Counted from the first letter of the stretch, positions 19,415-31,239 are shown. The stretch: DNA of 64,000 nt from Eudorina sp. 2006-703-Eu-15 (GCA_003117195.1 BDSI01000223.1:1-64000), one strand, 5' to 3'. Notes: generated from the letters alone by a model not told the origin. Numbers and translations are program-made.

Positions 19415-19980
19415 TTTTCAGCTCGCAGCTACAGCTACAGCATCAGCATCAGCTCAGCCCAGCTCAGGGGGGTTTGTTGTGTGAGCCGTTTCCGGTTTGT
19501 GTAGGGCAGAAGTGAAAGGGGGTTTCAGTTCGGCTTTGTGGGGGGGCCTCGAGGGTGCTGGGGTCTAGGGGGGCCAGTGTTGTAGGGGTGAGGGCCTCCA
19601 GGGTTGGGTTGGCGAGGGAGGGGTGTGCCTGCTTGCTGCGCCCCGCAGGGTACCAGCCCTAGACGTTTCCCTTGCTCGTGGCGTGCTCGTGCTCTGCCGG
19701 ACCGGCGTCTGTTGGCGTGGCTGGCGGAGCGGCGCCCTGTTGTGCGGCCCTGCGGTGTGCTCGTGCTTGAGGGCACCCGGGTTCGGCCGTGCCGTGCTTG
19801 GCGCCTTGGTGTGCTCGTGCCCTGGCCTCCTGTGCCTTGGGCGGCACCTCGGTGCTTTTGGGTTCGTGCGAGCCTGGGGGGTCTGTTTTTGGGGGGTGGG
19901 GGGTTTGGGTTCCTTCTGTTGGGCGGTCTGGTGTGTCTCCTTCTGTTGGGAGTTCCGGTGTTCTCTGGGGCTGCTGCAGG
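19415..19980 (+). mobile_element. LINE-A proximal 3' UTR
   Basis: Sequence after the ORF2 stop, including the AGCTACAGC/CAGCATCAG repeats and the G-rich GGGGGGCCTCGAGGG segment. It is interrupted at 19981 by a minus-strand LINE-A copy and lies within the tandem duplication. Confidence 0.85.
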
Positions 19981-20530
19981 TTTTTTTTTTTTCTGAGAGG
20001 GACGTTACAAGGACAAAGGGACGGAAGCAGACCAAGCAGCAAGCCGGGAAGAAGGCCAGACGGCAAGCAAAGACCACCACACCGCAACCGAGCCCCAAAG
20101 GCACCAACCAGAAGGAAAGGGAACCAAGCAACGCCAACCTCACAGACAGGTGTGGTGGTCTTTGCTTGCCGTCTGGCCTTCTTCCCGGCTTGCTGCTTGG
20201 TCTGCTTCCGTCCCTTTGTCCTTGTAACGTCCCTCTCAGAAAAAAAAAAAAAAAAAAACAGGACGGGGACAGGGACAGGGCGGCAGAGGGAGAGAAAAGC
20301 TCCCAAAGCGGCAAAACGGCACAACAAGGCCGCACCTCCTACTCCAGGCCAACAGGCGAGACGGAAGGCCAAAGACGACCCACCCACCGACAAACAACAA
20401 AAAACAAAAAAAAGAAAAGAAAAACAGCTACAAAACCAGAACACAGCAACGCAGCAAACACTACCCAAAGAAGCAGGGCAACACCCAACTGCAGCAGCCA
20501 CAGAAGACACAAAGCAAACAAACGGAAGCA
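19981..20530 (-). mobile_element. LINE-A 3' UTR with nested opposite copy (unit 1)
   Basis: Minus-strand 3' UTR starting with poly(T), split by a plus-strand LINE-A tail of about 108 bp at 20151-20258. CAGG is present on both sides of the nested insert as target duplication. Confidence 0.88.
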
Positions 20531-21829
20531 ACAGCCCGGCCAGCAACCGGGCCAAGGCCCTGGTGTGGCGTCTGCAGCATGCACGGCTCCCGTGCGGCCT
20601 GTACCTCGCAACCAAAGGCCGGCCGGACCGCGCCGCCTGCAGCCACCCACCCTGCCAACAGCCACAGCAGCAGCCACAGCAGCAGCAGCCGCGGCGATGG
20701 CGGCCAGAACTGTGCATGGACAGCTTGACCCACATCTTTGTGGCCTGCCCGGCGTACAAGGGTGCTCGTGAGTGGCTGGTGGCTCTCTGGAGGGCCATCA
20801 CCGGGGGGCCCGGCCCCCAATGATGAGCGTTGAACTGCTGCTGGGAGACTGGGCCGCCGCCTGGGGCCAGTACCCAACCAGCCCGGGCCTGCAAACCCTC
20901 TGGACCGCCCTTCGGGCCACCTGGCTGTGGGCCGTCTGGTGCCACCACCAAGCTGCTGACACCGAGCCCTGCCCCTCCGAAGCGGTCGTCACCCAGGTGG
21001 TCAGCGAGCTCCAACGGCTCATGTGGGCGCATTTCCGGATGGCAGCGTTGCCCGACGACACCATGGCTGGGTTGCCACTCTCACACATCACCGCCCAGCT
21101 GAAGACAGCTCCGCTGGACGCCTTCGAAGCCTCATGGGCGCATGAAGGTGTCCTGTGCTCTGTCGAGCGTGCCGAAGGGCAGGCGCCCAGGCTGCGGGTC
21201 CATCTGTCCCTGGCCCACCCTGTGCCAGCCCCACAGGCTGCCGCCGCAGTAATGTCAGATTAGTTTTCAGCTCGCAGCTACAGCTACAGCATCAGCATCA
21301 GCTCAGCCCAGCTCAGGGGGGTTTGTTGTGTGAGCCGTTTCCGGTTTGTGTAGGGCAGAAGTGAAAGGGGGTTTCAGTTCGGCTTTGTGGGGGGGCCTCG
21401 AGGGTGCTGGGGTCTAGGGGGGCCAGTGTTGTAGGGGTGAGGGCCTCCAGGGTTGGGTTGGCGAGGGAGGGGTGTGCCTGCTTGCTGCGCCCCGCAGGGT
21501 ACCAGCCCTAGACGTTTCCCTTGCTCGTGGCGTGCTCGTGCTCTGCCGGACCGGCGTCTGTTGGCGTGGCTGGCGGAGCGGCGCCCTGTTGTGCGGCCCT
21601 GCGGTGTGCTCGTGCTTGAGGGCACCCGGGTTCGGCCGTGCCGTGCTTGGCGCCTTGGTGTGCTCGTGCCCTGGCCTCCTGTGCCTTGGGCGGCACCTCG
21701 GTGCTTTTGGGTTCGTGCGAGCCTGGGGGGTCTGTTTTTGGGGGGTGGGGGGTTTGGGTTCCTTCTGTTGGGCGGTCTGGTGTGTCTCCTTCTGTTGGGA
21801 GTTCCGGTGTTCTCTGGGGCTGCTGCAGG
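20531..21829 (+). mobile_element. LINE-A ORF2 C-terminus and 3' UTR (unit 1/2 junction)
   Basis: ORF2 C-terminal coding sequence ends at the stop at 21261-21263. A one-base deletion near 20815 (CGGCCCCCAAT versus CGGCCCCCCAAT) breaks the frame. The proximal 3' UTR follows to 21829. Confidence 0.87.
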
Positions 21830-22380
21830 TTTTTTTTTTTTTCTGAGAGGGACGTTACAAGGACAAAGGGACGGAAGCAGACCAAGCAGCAAGCCGGGAA
21901 GAAGGCCAGACGGCAAGCAAAGACCACCACACCGCAACCGAGCCCCAAAGGCACCAACCAGAAGGAAAGGGAACCAAGCAACGCCAACCTCACAGACAGG
22001 TGTGGTGGTCTTTGCTTGCCGTCTGGCCTTCTTCCCGGCTTGCTGCTTGGTCTGCTTCCGTCCCTTTGTCCTTGTAACGTCCCTCTCAGAAAAAAAAAAA
22101 AAAAAAAACAGGACGGGGACAGGGACAGGGCGGCAGAGGGAGAGAAAAGCTCCCAAAGCGGCAAAACGGCACAACAAGGCCGCACCTCCTACTCCAGGCC
22201 AACAGGCGAGACGGAAGGCCAAAGACGACCCACCCACCGACAAACAACAAAAAACAAAAAAAAGAAAAGAAAAACAGCTACAAAACCAGAACACAGCAAC
22301 GCAGCAAACACTACCCAAAGAAGCAGGGCAACACCCAACTGCAGCAGCCACAGAAGACACAAAGCAAACAAACGGAAGCA
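21830..22380 (-). mobile_element. LINE-A 3' UTR with nested opposite copy (unit 2)
   Basis: Second copy of the 19981-20530 structure, including the same nested plus-strand tail at about 22001-22109. Sharing the nested insertion at the same base proves duplication after that insertion. Confidence 0.88.
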
Positions 22381-23518
22381 ACAGCCCGGCCAGCAACCGG
22401 GCCAAGGCCCTGGTGTGGCGTCTGCAGCATGCACGGCTCCCGTGCGGCCTGTACCTCGCAACCAAAGGCCGGCCGGACCGCGCCGCCTGCAGCCACCCAC
22501 CCTGCCAACAGCCACAGCAGCAGCCACAGCAGCAGCAGCCGCGGCGATGGCGGCCAGAACCGTGCATGGACAGCTTGACCCACATCTTTGTGGCCTGCCC
22601 GGCGTACCAGGGTGCTCGTGAGTGGCTGGTGGCTCTCTGGGGGGCCATCACCGGGGGGCCCGGCCCCCCAATGATGAGCGTTGAACTGCTGCTGGGAGAC
22701 TGGGCCGCCGCCTGGGGCCAGTACCCAACCAGCCCGGGCCTGCAAACCCTCTGGACCGCCCTTCGGGCCACCTGGCTGTGGGCCGTCTGGTGCCACCACC
22801 AAGCTGCTGACACCGAGCCCTGCCCCTCCGAAGCGGTCGTCACCCAGGTGGTCAGCGAGCTCCAACGGCTCATGTGGGCGCATTTCCGGATGGCAGCGTT
22901 GCCCGACGACACCATGGCTGGGTTGCCACTCTCACACATCACCGCCCAGCTGAAGACAGCTCCGCTGGACGCCTTCGAAGCCTCATGGGCGCATGAAGGT
23001 GTCCTGTGCTCTGTCGAGCGTGCCGAAGGGCAGGCGCCCAGGCTGCGGGTCCATCTGTCCCTGGCCCACCCTGTGCCAGCCCCACAGGCTGCCGCCGCAG
23101 TAATGTCAGATTAGTTTTCAGCTCGCAGCTACAGCTACAGCATCAGCTCAGCCCAGCTCAGGGGGGTTTGTTGTGTGAGCCGTTTCCGGTTTGTGTAGGG
23201 CAGAAGTGACAGGGGGTTTCAGTTCGGCTTTGTGGGGGGGCCTCGAGGGTGCTTTTTTTTTTTTTTTGCTGGGGTGCTGGGGTCTAGGGGGGCCAGTGTT
23301 GTAGGGGTAAGGGCCTCCAGTGTTGGGTTGGCGAGGGAGGGGTGTGCCTGCTTGCTGCGCCCCGCAGGGTACCAGCCCTGGACGTTTCCCTTGCTCGTGG
23401 CGTGCTCGTGCTCTGCCGGGCCGGCGTCTGTTGGCGTGGCTGGTGGAGCGGCGCCCTGTTGTGCGGCCCTGCGGTGTGCTCGTGCTCGAGACCCTACCGA
23501 GCGGCACCCGGGTTCGGA
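22381..23518 (+). mobile_element. LINE-A ORF2 C-terminus and proximal 3' UTR
   Basis: The ORF2 C-terminal frame is intact here from the Gln-rich linker to the stop at 23112-23114. The 3' UTR follows, interrupted by a poly(T) insertion at 23254-23271, and switches to a minus-strand copy at 23519. Confidence 0.88.
23254..23271 (-). mobile_element. Poly(A)-only insertion with 7-bp TSD
   Basis: Fourteen T plus GCTG between perfect GGGTGCT duplications (23247-23253 and 23272-23278). The uninterrupted 3' UTR reads GAGGGTGCTGGGGTC in other copies. Confidence 0.82.
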
Positions 23519-25558
23519 GCAACGAGGCAAACACTACCCAAAGAAGCAGGGCAACACCCAACTGCAGCAGCCACAGAAGACACAAAGCAAACAACGGAAG
23601 CAACAACCTGCAGCAGCCCCAGGGAACACCGGAACTCCCAACAGAAGGAGACACACCAGACCGCCAAACCGAAGGAACCCAAACCCCCCACCCCCCAAAA
23701 ACAGACCCCCCAGGCTCGCACGAACCCAAAAGCACCGAGGTGCCGCCCAAGGCACAGGAGGCCAGGGCACGAGCACACCAAGGCGCCAAGCACGTCACGG
23801 CCGAACCCGGGTGCCGCTCGGTAGGGTCTCGAGCACGAGCACACCGCAGGGCCGCACAACAGGGCGCCGCTCCGCCAGCCACGCCAACAGAAGCCGGCCC
23901 GGCAGAGCACGAGCACGCCACGAGCAAGGGAAACGTCTAGGGCTGGTACCCTGCGGGGCGCAGCAAGCAGGCACACCCCTCCCTCGCCAACCCAACCCTG
24001 GAGGCCCTCACCCCTACAACACTGGCCCCCCTAGACCCCAGCACCCTCGAGGCCCCCACACAAAGCCGAACTGAAACCCCCTTTCACTGCTGCCCTACAC
24101 AAACCGGAAAAGGCTCACACAACAAAACCCCCCTGAGCTGGGCTGAGCTGATGCTGTAGCTGTAGCTGCGAGCTGAAACTAATCTGACATTACTGCGGCG
24201 GCAGCCTGTGGGGCTGGCACAGGGTGGGCCAGGGACAGCTGGACCCGCAGCCTGGGCGCCTGCCCTTCGGCACGCTCGACAGAGCACAGGACACCTTCAT
24301 GCGCCCATGAGGCTTCGAAGGCATCCAGCGGAGCTGTCTTCAGCTGGGCGGTGATGTGTGAGAGTGGCAACCCAGCCATGGTGTCGTCGGACAACGCTGC
24401 CATCCGGAAATGCGCCCACATGAGCCGTTGGAGCTCGCTGACCACCTGGGTGACGACCGCTTCAGAGGGGCAGGGCTCGGTGTCAGCGGCTTGGTGGTGG
24501 CACCAGACGGCCCACAGCCAGGTGGCCCGAAGGGCGGTCCAGAGGGTTTGCAGGCCCGGGCTGGTTGGGTACTGGCCCCAGGCGGCGGCCCAGTCTCCCA
24601 GCAGCAGTTCAACGCTCATCATTGGGGGGCCGGGCCCCCGGTGATGGCCCCCCAGAGAGCCACCAGCCACTCACGAGCACCCTGGTACGCCGGGCAGGCC
24701 ACAAAGATGTGGGTCAAGCTGTCCATGCACGGTTCTGGCCGCCATCGCCGCGGCTGCTGCTGCTGTGGCTGCTGCTGTGGCTGTTGGCAGGGTGGGTGGC
24801 TGCAGGTGGCGCGGTCCGGCCGGCCTTTGGTTGCTAGGTACAGGCCGCACGGGAGCCGTGCATGGTGCAGCCGCCACACCAGGGCCTTGGCCCGGTTGCT
24901 GGCCGGGCTGTCCCACAGCCGCTGCCAGGTCTTGGTGCCTCTGGGGCTCGGTTGCGGTGTGGTGGTCTTTGCTTGCCGTCTGGCCTTCTTCCCGGCTTGC
25001 TGCTTGGTCTGCTTCCGTCCCTTTGTCCTTGTAACGTCCCTCTCAGAAAAAACAAAAAAAAAAAGGTCTTGTGCTTCTGGGCCGCCGTGGGTGCACCCAA
25101 GCCCGGCGGGTCTGGCGGTTCAGGCGGGTCAGGTGGGTCTGGCAGGTCAGGTGGGTCCGGCGGGGCGGGTGGGTCCACGGGGGCCAGCTGATCTGGTAGG
25201 TCCGGCGGGCTCCCTTGCAGCGGCCCTGCGGGGGGGTGGTTGATGAAGGTAGATGGCCCAGCTGTCGAGGGGCCTGCCCCTGGGTCCCCCCGGCTGTGAG
25301 GACGCCGCTGAGTTGCCGGCAGCTGAGTGACACTGGCTGTGAACGGGGAGAGTGGGGTGCAACGTGGCCGCATCCAGGCTGCAGGCTGGACTGGGTGCAT
25401 CCTGAACCAGCTGCTATGGCTGGGGGCCCGATTGGCTGCATGCTGCCGTCTCCATTCCTCCTCCAGGACTGTGAGTGCACTGCGATTACCCGGGAGTGTA
25501 GGCCACGCAGCGGGCGTCAGGGGTCCTGGGCCGTGGTCTCCCAAAGCCAGGCGTGCAG
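23519..25558 (-). pseudogene. LINE-A copy: ORF2 C-terminal third and partial 3' UTR
   Basis: A minus-strand copy whose 3' UTR lacks its distal end and tail (starting at 23519). ORF2 (24179-25558) encodes the C-terminal region with zinc-binding CMDSLTHIFVACP and the linker. A one-base deletion near 24637 breaks the frame. It is interrupted by a plus-strand LINE-A tail at 24934-25066 flanked by GGTCTTG. It ends head-to-head against the plus-strand ORF1 copy at 25559. Confidence 0.88.
24934..25066 (+). mobile_element. Nested LINE-A tail, TSD GGTCTTG
   Basis: About 115 bp of distal 3' UTR plus an A-rich tail inserted in the minus-strand ORF2. GGTCTTG is on both sides. Confidence 0.88.
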
Positions 25559-26468
25559 CTGGTGGGCACCCCACTGGCGGCGGCCCCCCGCAGCCCCGCC
25601 GGGCAGCCTGCCCCCACTGTGGCCCGCCCGCCACCACCAGGGGCCGTCGGCCCCCCGGGGCCGGCGGCTGACGCCTGGGGTCCTGTCACATCCCCACAGC
25701 CCAGTGTACCCCTCCACCACCAGGCCCACATCAGCTCCGCCTTGTGATCGCCAGGGTCTCCCGCCACCAGGTGCCACGGTGCAGCCCAAGGGGGCGACCC
25801 CCCTGTCAGTGAGTGGGCCGCTGACCACCCATGAGGTAGCCCTCCTTCAAGCCAGCCTCCTGGCCGGCCCCACCTTTGGTGACTGGCAGCCCCCCGGGCC
25901 CGCGTTACTGGCCGGGTATCATGATGCCCTGGTTGATTACTTTGAGGCCTGCCCGCACCCAGCCGCTGCCAACCCCGTGGCGCGCACCCTCCTGGGCCGC
26001 TTCTTCCTCCAGCACCACACTGCCCTGCCATCCCCGGAGGCCGCCGACCCCCGCCCCGTGGTCGCCACCTTCTGCCTTCGGGCCCTGCACCAGCTCGACT
26101 GCACCTCCACTGGTCCGCTAAGTGAACCGCAAGCTTCCCGCCTGCTGCTGGCCGCGAGCCGGCGGGACCTAGCGTGCAAACAGCGACCAGCCCCTGCGGA
26201 CACCATCTTGCTGGCGGCGCTGGAGAGAGGGATGGCCGCCCATACCCACCATGTCAGCCAGGCCCCGTCCACAGCGGCGGCACTGCTGCAGCTGTACCGG
26301 CAGCACCTGTCATTCCTGGCCAAATACCTCACAGCCGTGGAAGCCCACCCTGACCATGCGTTCCGCTTCAGCAAAGCTGTCATGGACCAGCTGCAGGCCC
26401 GCCTGGGCACCTCTGATAGCCGCGGTGGCCGCCCGACACGCAGGGCGGGCCGCGGCGGGCCACAATGA
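25559..26468 (+). pseudogene. LINE-A ORF1, C-terminal part
   Basis: An open frame of about 300 codons from a Pro/Ala-rich segment through an alpha-helical domain (RTLLGRFFLQHHTALP, TILLAALERGMAAH, LLQLYRQHLSFLAKYLTAVE) to a basic end (RGGRPTRRAGRGGPQ). The stop TGA at 26466-26468 overlaps the ORF2 start ATG (26465-26467) as ATGA. The basic tail fits an RNA-binding ORF1 product, an inference. The N-terminus is missing because the copy begins at a head-to-head junction. Confidence 0.7.
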
Positions 26469-28365
26469 GCCGCCAGCCTCGTGCGCCCACCCTCCGGCTG
26501 CTGACAGTCAACGTCAACGGCTTGAAGGGGGAGCGCACACCCCGGCTGCTCTGCTATTTGAAGGACAGTCACAGGACAGCCATTCCAGCCCCCCGGTATG
26601 CCTGAGGGCGGACCCATCGACGCACCGTGCACCGTGGCAGCCCTGCGTGCAGCCCCAGCCCTGGCCCAGCGTGACCCCCAACTGCAGGCTGTGCTGGCCG
26701 CCGTGCCTCCAGACTGGCACCAGCTCCTGCCAGGTGGCCTCCTCACCGCAGAACTTCCTGAAGCAGCAAATTGGCAAGTGTCACTGGACAGCAACTGGGT
26801 CCGCAGCCCGTCCGGAGCTCTACTGGCTGCCCTGCCCAGCGGCCGCCTCGTCACCCCTGACCCAACAGCGGCCGGGCCAGCGGCCCCTGACGCGTGGCTG
26901 GCGGCCTGTGTCCTGCCAGGCAAAAAGCCGCGCCGCTTCTGGTCCCTGGCAGAGCGGTTGGCGTACCAGGCTGCCCCACCGGCTGAGCGGCCGGCCTTGT
27001 GGCCAACCGAGAACCAGCTCCTGGGCCCCTGGAGCGAGGTGCAGTGCCACCCCCTCAGTCATGGCCATGGCACCCTGCCACTGGTACACTACACAGTCTG
27101 CGAAACCCGCCGCCGTCTCACAGCTGCACGCCTGGCTTTGGGAGACCACGGCCCAGGACCCCTGACGCCCGCTGCGTGGCCTACACTCCCGGGTAATCGC
27201 AGTGCACTCACGGTCCTGGAGGAGGAATGGAGACGGCAGCATGCAGCCAATCGGGCCCCCAGCCATAGCAGCTGGTTCAGGATGCACCCAGTCCAGCCTG
27301 CAGCCTGGATGCGGCCACGTTGCAACCCACTATCCCCGTTCACAGCCAGTGTCACTCAGCTGCCGGCAACTCAGAGGCGTCCTCACAGCCGGGGGGACCC
27401 AGGGGCAGGCCCCTCGACAGCTGGGCCATCTACCTTCATCAACCACCCCCCGCAGGGCCGCTGCAAGGGAGCCCGCCGGACCTACCAGATCAGCTGGCCC
27501 CGTGGACCCACCCGCCCCGCCGGACCCACCTGACCTGCCAGACCCACCTGACCCGCCTGAACCGCCAGACCCGCCGGGCTTGGGTGCACCCACGGCGGCC
27601 CAGAAGCACAAGACCTGGCAGCGGCTGTGGGACAGCCCGGCCAGCAACCGGGCCAAGGCCCTGGTGTGGCGTCTGCAGCATGCACGGCTCCCGTGCGGCC
27701 TGTACCTCGCAACCAAAGGCCGGCCGGACCGCGCCGCCTGCAGCCACCCACCCTGCCAACAGCCACAGCAGCAGCCACAGCAGCAGCAGCCGCGGCGATG
27801 GCGGCCAGAACCGTGCATGGACAGCTTGACCCACATCTTTGTGACCTGCCCGGCGTACAAGGGTGCTCGTGAGTGGCTGGTGGCTCTCTGGGGGGCCATC
27901 ACCGGGGGGCCCGGCCCCCCAATGATGAGCGTTGAACTGCTGCTGGGAGACTGGGCCGCCGCCTGGGGCCAGTACCCAACCAGCCCGGGCCTGCAAACCC
28001 TCTGGACCGCCCTTCGGGCCACCTGGCTGTGGGCCGTCTGGTGCCACCACCAAGCCGCTGACACCGAGCCCTGCCCCTCCGAAGCGGTCGTCACCCAGGT
28101 GGTCAGCGAGCTCCAACGGCTCATGTGGGCGCATTTCCGGATGGCAGCGTTGCCCGACGACACCATGGCTGGGTTGCCACTCTCACACATCACCGCCCAG
28201 CTGAAGACAGCTCCGCTGGACGCCTTCGAAGCCTCATGGGCGCATGAAGGTGTCCTGTGCTCTGTCGAGCGTGCCGAAGGGCAGGCGCCCAGGCTGCGGG
28301 TCCATCTGTCCCTGGCCCACCCTGTGCCAGCCCCACAGGCTGCCGCCGCAGTAATGTCAGTTTAG
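26465..28365 (+). pseudogene. LINE-A ORF2 with large internal deletion
   Basis: ORF2 opens at 26465 with the endonuclease N-terminus LRLLTVNVNGLKG. After about 105 bp, near 26570, it jumps to the DPVTGQPFQPPG region deep in the C-terminal half, deleting the endonuclease and whole reverse transcriptase. The join shares ACAGGACAG context. The distal part (to the stop at 28363-28365) then runs through the zinc-binding segment CMDSLTHIFVTCP. The C-terminus is VMSV instead of VMSD. This copy alone preserves the ORF1/ORF2 junction. Confidence 0.82.
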
Positions 28366-29392
28366 TTCCAGCTCGCAGCTACAGCTACAGCATCAGCATC
28401 AGCTCAGTCCAGCTCAGGGGGTTTGGTGTGTGAGCCGTTTCCGGTTTGTGTAGGGCAGAAGTGAAAGGGGGTTTCAGTTCGGCTTTGTGGGGGGGCCTCG
28501 AGGGTGCTGGGGTCTAGGGGGGCCAGTGTTGTAGGGGTGAGGGCCTCCAGGGTTGGGTTTGGCGAGGGAGGGGTGTGCCTGCTTGCTGCGCACCGCAGGG
28601 TACCAGCCCTGGACGTTCCCCTTGCTCGTGGCGTGCTCGTGCTCTGCCGGGCCGGCGTCTGTTGGCGTGGCTGGCGGAGCGGCGCCCTGTTATGCGGCCC
28701 TGCGGTGTGCTCGTGCTCGAGACCCTACCGAGCGGCACCCGGGTTCGGCCGTGACGTGCTTGGCGCCTTGGTGTGCTCGTGCCCTGGCCTCCTGTGCCTT
28801 GGGCGGCACCTCGGTGCTTGTGGGTTCGTGCGAGCCTGGGGGGTCTGTTTTTTGGGGGGTGGGGGGTTTGGGTTCCTTCTGTTGGGCGGTCTGGTGTGTC
28901 TCCTTCTGTTGAGAGTTCCGGTGTTCTCTGGGGCTGCTGCAGGTTGTTGCTTCCGTTGTTTGCTTTGTGTCTTCTGTGGCTGCTGCAGTTGGGTGTTGCC
29001 CTGCTTCTTTGGGTAGTGTTTGCCTCGTTGCTGTGTTCTGGTTTTGTAGCTGTTTTTTCTTTTCTTTTTTTGTTTTTTGTTGTTTGTTGGTGGGTGGGTC
29101 GTCTTTGGCCTTCCGTCTCGCCTGGTGGCCTGGAGTAGGAGGTGCGGCCTTGTTGTGCCGTTTTGCCGCTTTGGGAGCTTTTCTCTCCCTCTGCCGCCCT
29201 GTCCCTGTCCCCGTCCTGTCTGTGAGGTTGGCGTTGCTTGGTTCCCTTTCCTTCTGGTTGGTGCCTCTGGGGCTCGGTTGCGGTGTGGTGGTCTTTGCTT
29301 GCCGTCTGGCCTTCTTCCCGGCTTGCTGCTTGGTCTGCTTCCGTCCCTTTGTCCTTGTAACGTCCCTCTCAGAAAAAAAAAAAAATTTGAAG
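28366..29392 (+). mobile_element. LINE-A complete 3' UTR with poly(A)
   Basis: The only uninterrupted plus-strand 3' UTR joined to an ORF2 stop, about 1,007 bp plus about 13 A. It contains GCTACAGC/CATCAG repeats, a G-rich centre, two CTCGTGC-rich blocks and a T-rich stretch (29040-29080). It ends TTTGTCCTTGTAACGTCCCTCTCAG and serves as reference for all truncated copies. Confidence 0.9.
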
Positions 29393-30478
29393 CAGGTAGC
29401 CCGCAACCCGGATGTCACGTTTGTCCAGGAAGCCAAACTGGGCAGCAAGGAGGATCTGCAGGCAGCACTGCAGCGGGGGGAGGGCCCGGGTGCGCCGTGG
29501 AAAGGCCGGTGGGCGTACAGCCCGGGCAGTGCTCACAGCCGGGGCACAGCCATCCTGGTTCGCCCCGGGCTGGCCTTACCTGGCCTCGTGCAACAAGGCT
29601 CCAAACAGGACCACGCTGGCCGTGTCGTCTGCTGGGACTGGGATGTCCTGCACCTTCGGCTGCGGCTCCTTAGTGTGTATGCCCCGCCAGCAGCAGCCGA
29701 AAAGCCAGACTTCTTCACAGGGCTTTTTTTTTTTTCTGAGAGGGACGTTACAAGGACAAAGGGACGGAAGCAGACCAAGCAGCAAGCCGGGAAGAAGGCC
29801 AGACGGCAAGCAAAGACCACCACACCGCAACCGAGCCCCAGAGGCACCAACCAGAAGGAAAGGGAACCAAGCAACGCCAACCTCACAGACAGGACGGGGA
29901 CAGGGACAGGGCGGCAGAGGGAGAGAAAAGCTCCCAAAGCGGCAAAACGGCACAACAAGGCCGCACCTCCTACTCCAGGCCAACAGGCGAGACGGAAGGC
30001 CAAAGACGACCCACCCACCAACAAACAACAAAAGACAACCAAAAAAAGAAAAGAAAAACAGCTACAAAACCAGAACACAGCAACGAGGCAAACACTACCC
30101 AAAGAAGCAGGGCAACACCCAACTGCAGCAGCCACAGAAGACACAAAGCAAACAAACGGAAGCAACAACCTGCAGCAGCCCCAGGGAACACCGGAACTCC
30201 CAACAGAAGGAGACACACCAGACCGCCCAACCGAAGGAACCCAAACCCCCACCCCCAAAAACAGACCCCCAGGCTCGCACGAACCCAAAAGCAACGAGGT
30301 GCCGCCCAAGGCACAGGAGGCCAGGGCACGAGCACACCAAGGCGCCAAGCACGTCACGGCTGAACCCGGGTGCCGCTCGGTAGGGTCACGAGCACGAGCA
30401 CACCGCAGGGCCGCACAACAGGGCGGCCGGCCGGCAGCAGCTCCAGCACCTTCTCTCCGCTGCAGACCTGGTGGATCC
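29393..30478 (+). pseudogene. LINE-A ORF2 endonuclease fragment
   Basis: Plus-strand APE endonuclease: PDVTFVQEAKLGS (catalytic Glu motif), SRGTAILVRPGL, and LLSVYAPPAAAEKPDFFTG. It is cut by a minus-strand LINE-A 3' UTR at about 29724-30425, resumes for about 50 bp (CAGCTCCAGCACC) and then jumps to 3' UTR at 30479. It supplies the endonuclease N-terminal half that the 3.1-7.5 kb copy lacks. Confidence 0.82.
29724..30425 (-). mobile_element. LINE-A 3'-UTR copy
   Basis: Minus-strand 3' UTR starting with poly(T) and truncated after about 690 bp, inserted in the endonuclease fragment. Confidence 0.9.
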
Positions 30479-31239
30479 CTTGCTCGTGGCGTGCTCGTGC
30501 TCTGCCGGGCCGGCGTCTGTTGGCGTGGCTGGCAGAGCGGCGCCCTGTTGTGCGGCCCTGCGGTGTGCTCGTGCTTGAGACCCTACCGCGCGGCACCCGG
30601 GTTCGGCCGTGACGTGCTTGGCGCCTTGGTGTGCTCGTGCCCTGGCCTCCTATGCCTTGGGCGGCACCTCGGTGCTTTTGGGTTCGTGCGAGCCTGGGGG
30701 TCTGTTTTTGGGGGTGGGGGTTTGGGTTCCTTCTGTTGGGCGGTCTGGTGTGTCTCCTTCTGTTGGGAGTTCCGGTGTTCTCTGGGGCTGCTGCAGGTTG
30801 TTGCTTCCGTTGTTTGCTTTGTGTCTTCTGTGGCTGCTGCAGTTGGGTGTTGCCCTGCTTCTTTGGGTAGTGTTTGCCTCGTTGCTGTGTTCTGGTTTTG
30901 TAGCTGTTTTTTCTTTTCTTTTTTTTGTTTTTTGTTGTTTGTTGGTGGGTGGGTCGTCTTTGGCCTTCCGTCTCGCCTGGTGGCCTGGAGTAGGAGGTGC
31001 GGCCTTGTTGTGCCGTTTTGCCGCTTTGGGAGCTTTTCTCTCCCTCTGCCGCCCTGTCCCTGTCCCCGTCCTGTCTGTGAGGTTGGCGTTGCTTGGTTCC
31101 CTTTCCTTCTGGTTGGTGCCTCTGGGGCTCGGTTGCGGTGTGGTGGTCTTTGCTTGCCGTCTGGCCTTCTTCCCGGCTTGCTGCTTGGTCTGCTTCCGTC
31201 CCTTTGTCCTTGTAACGTCCCTCTCAGAAAAAAAAAAAA
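30479..31239 (+). mobile_element. LINE-A distal 3' UTR with poly(A)
   Basis: 3' UTR from CCCTTGCTCGTGG to the tail plus about 13 A. It joins the endonuclease scrap at a non-collinear junction (deletion). Confidence 0.9.

Larger units (their letters stand above)
19410..23110. repeat. Tandem duplication, ~1,850-bp unit x2
   Basis: 19410-21259 and 21260-23110 repeat the same composite in the same order: LINE 3' UTR, inverted LINE 3' UTR with its own nested insert, ORF2 C-terminal fragment. The offset is 1,849-1,850 bp, with one base difference in a poly(T). The first ~1.3 kb of the units look identical. The ORF2 parts differ by a few substitutions. Unequal exchange between LINE copies is the likely origin; a misassembly is the alternative. 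Confidence 0.88.
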
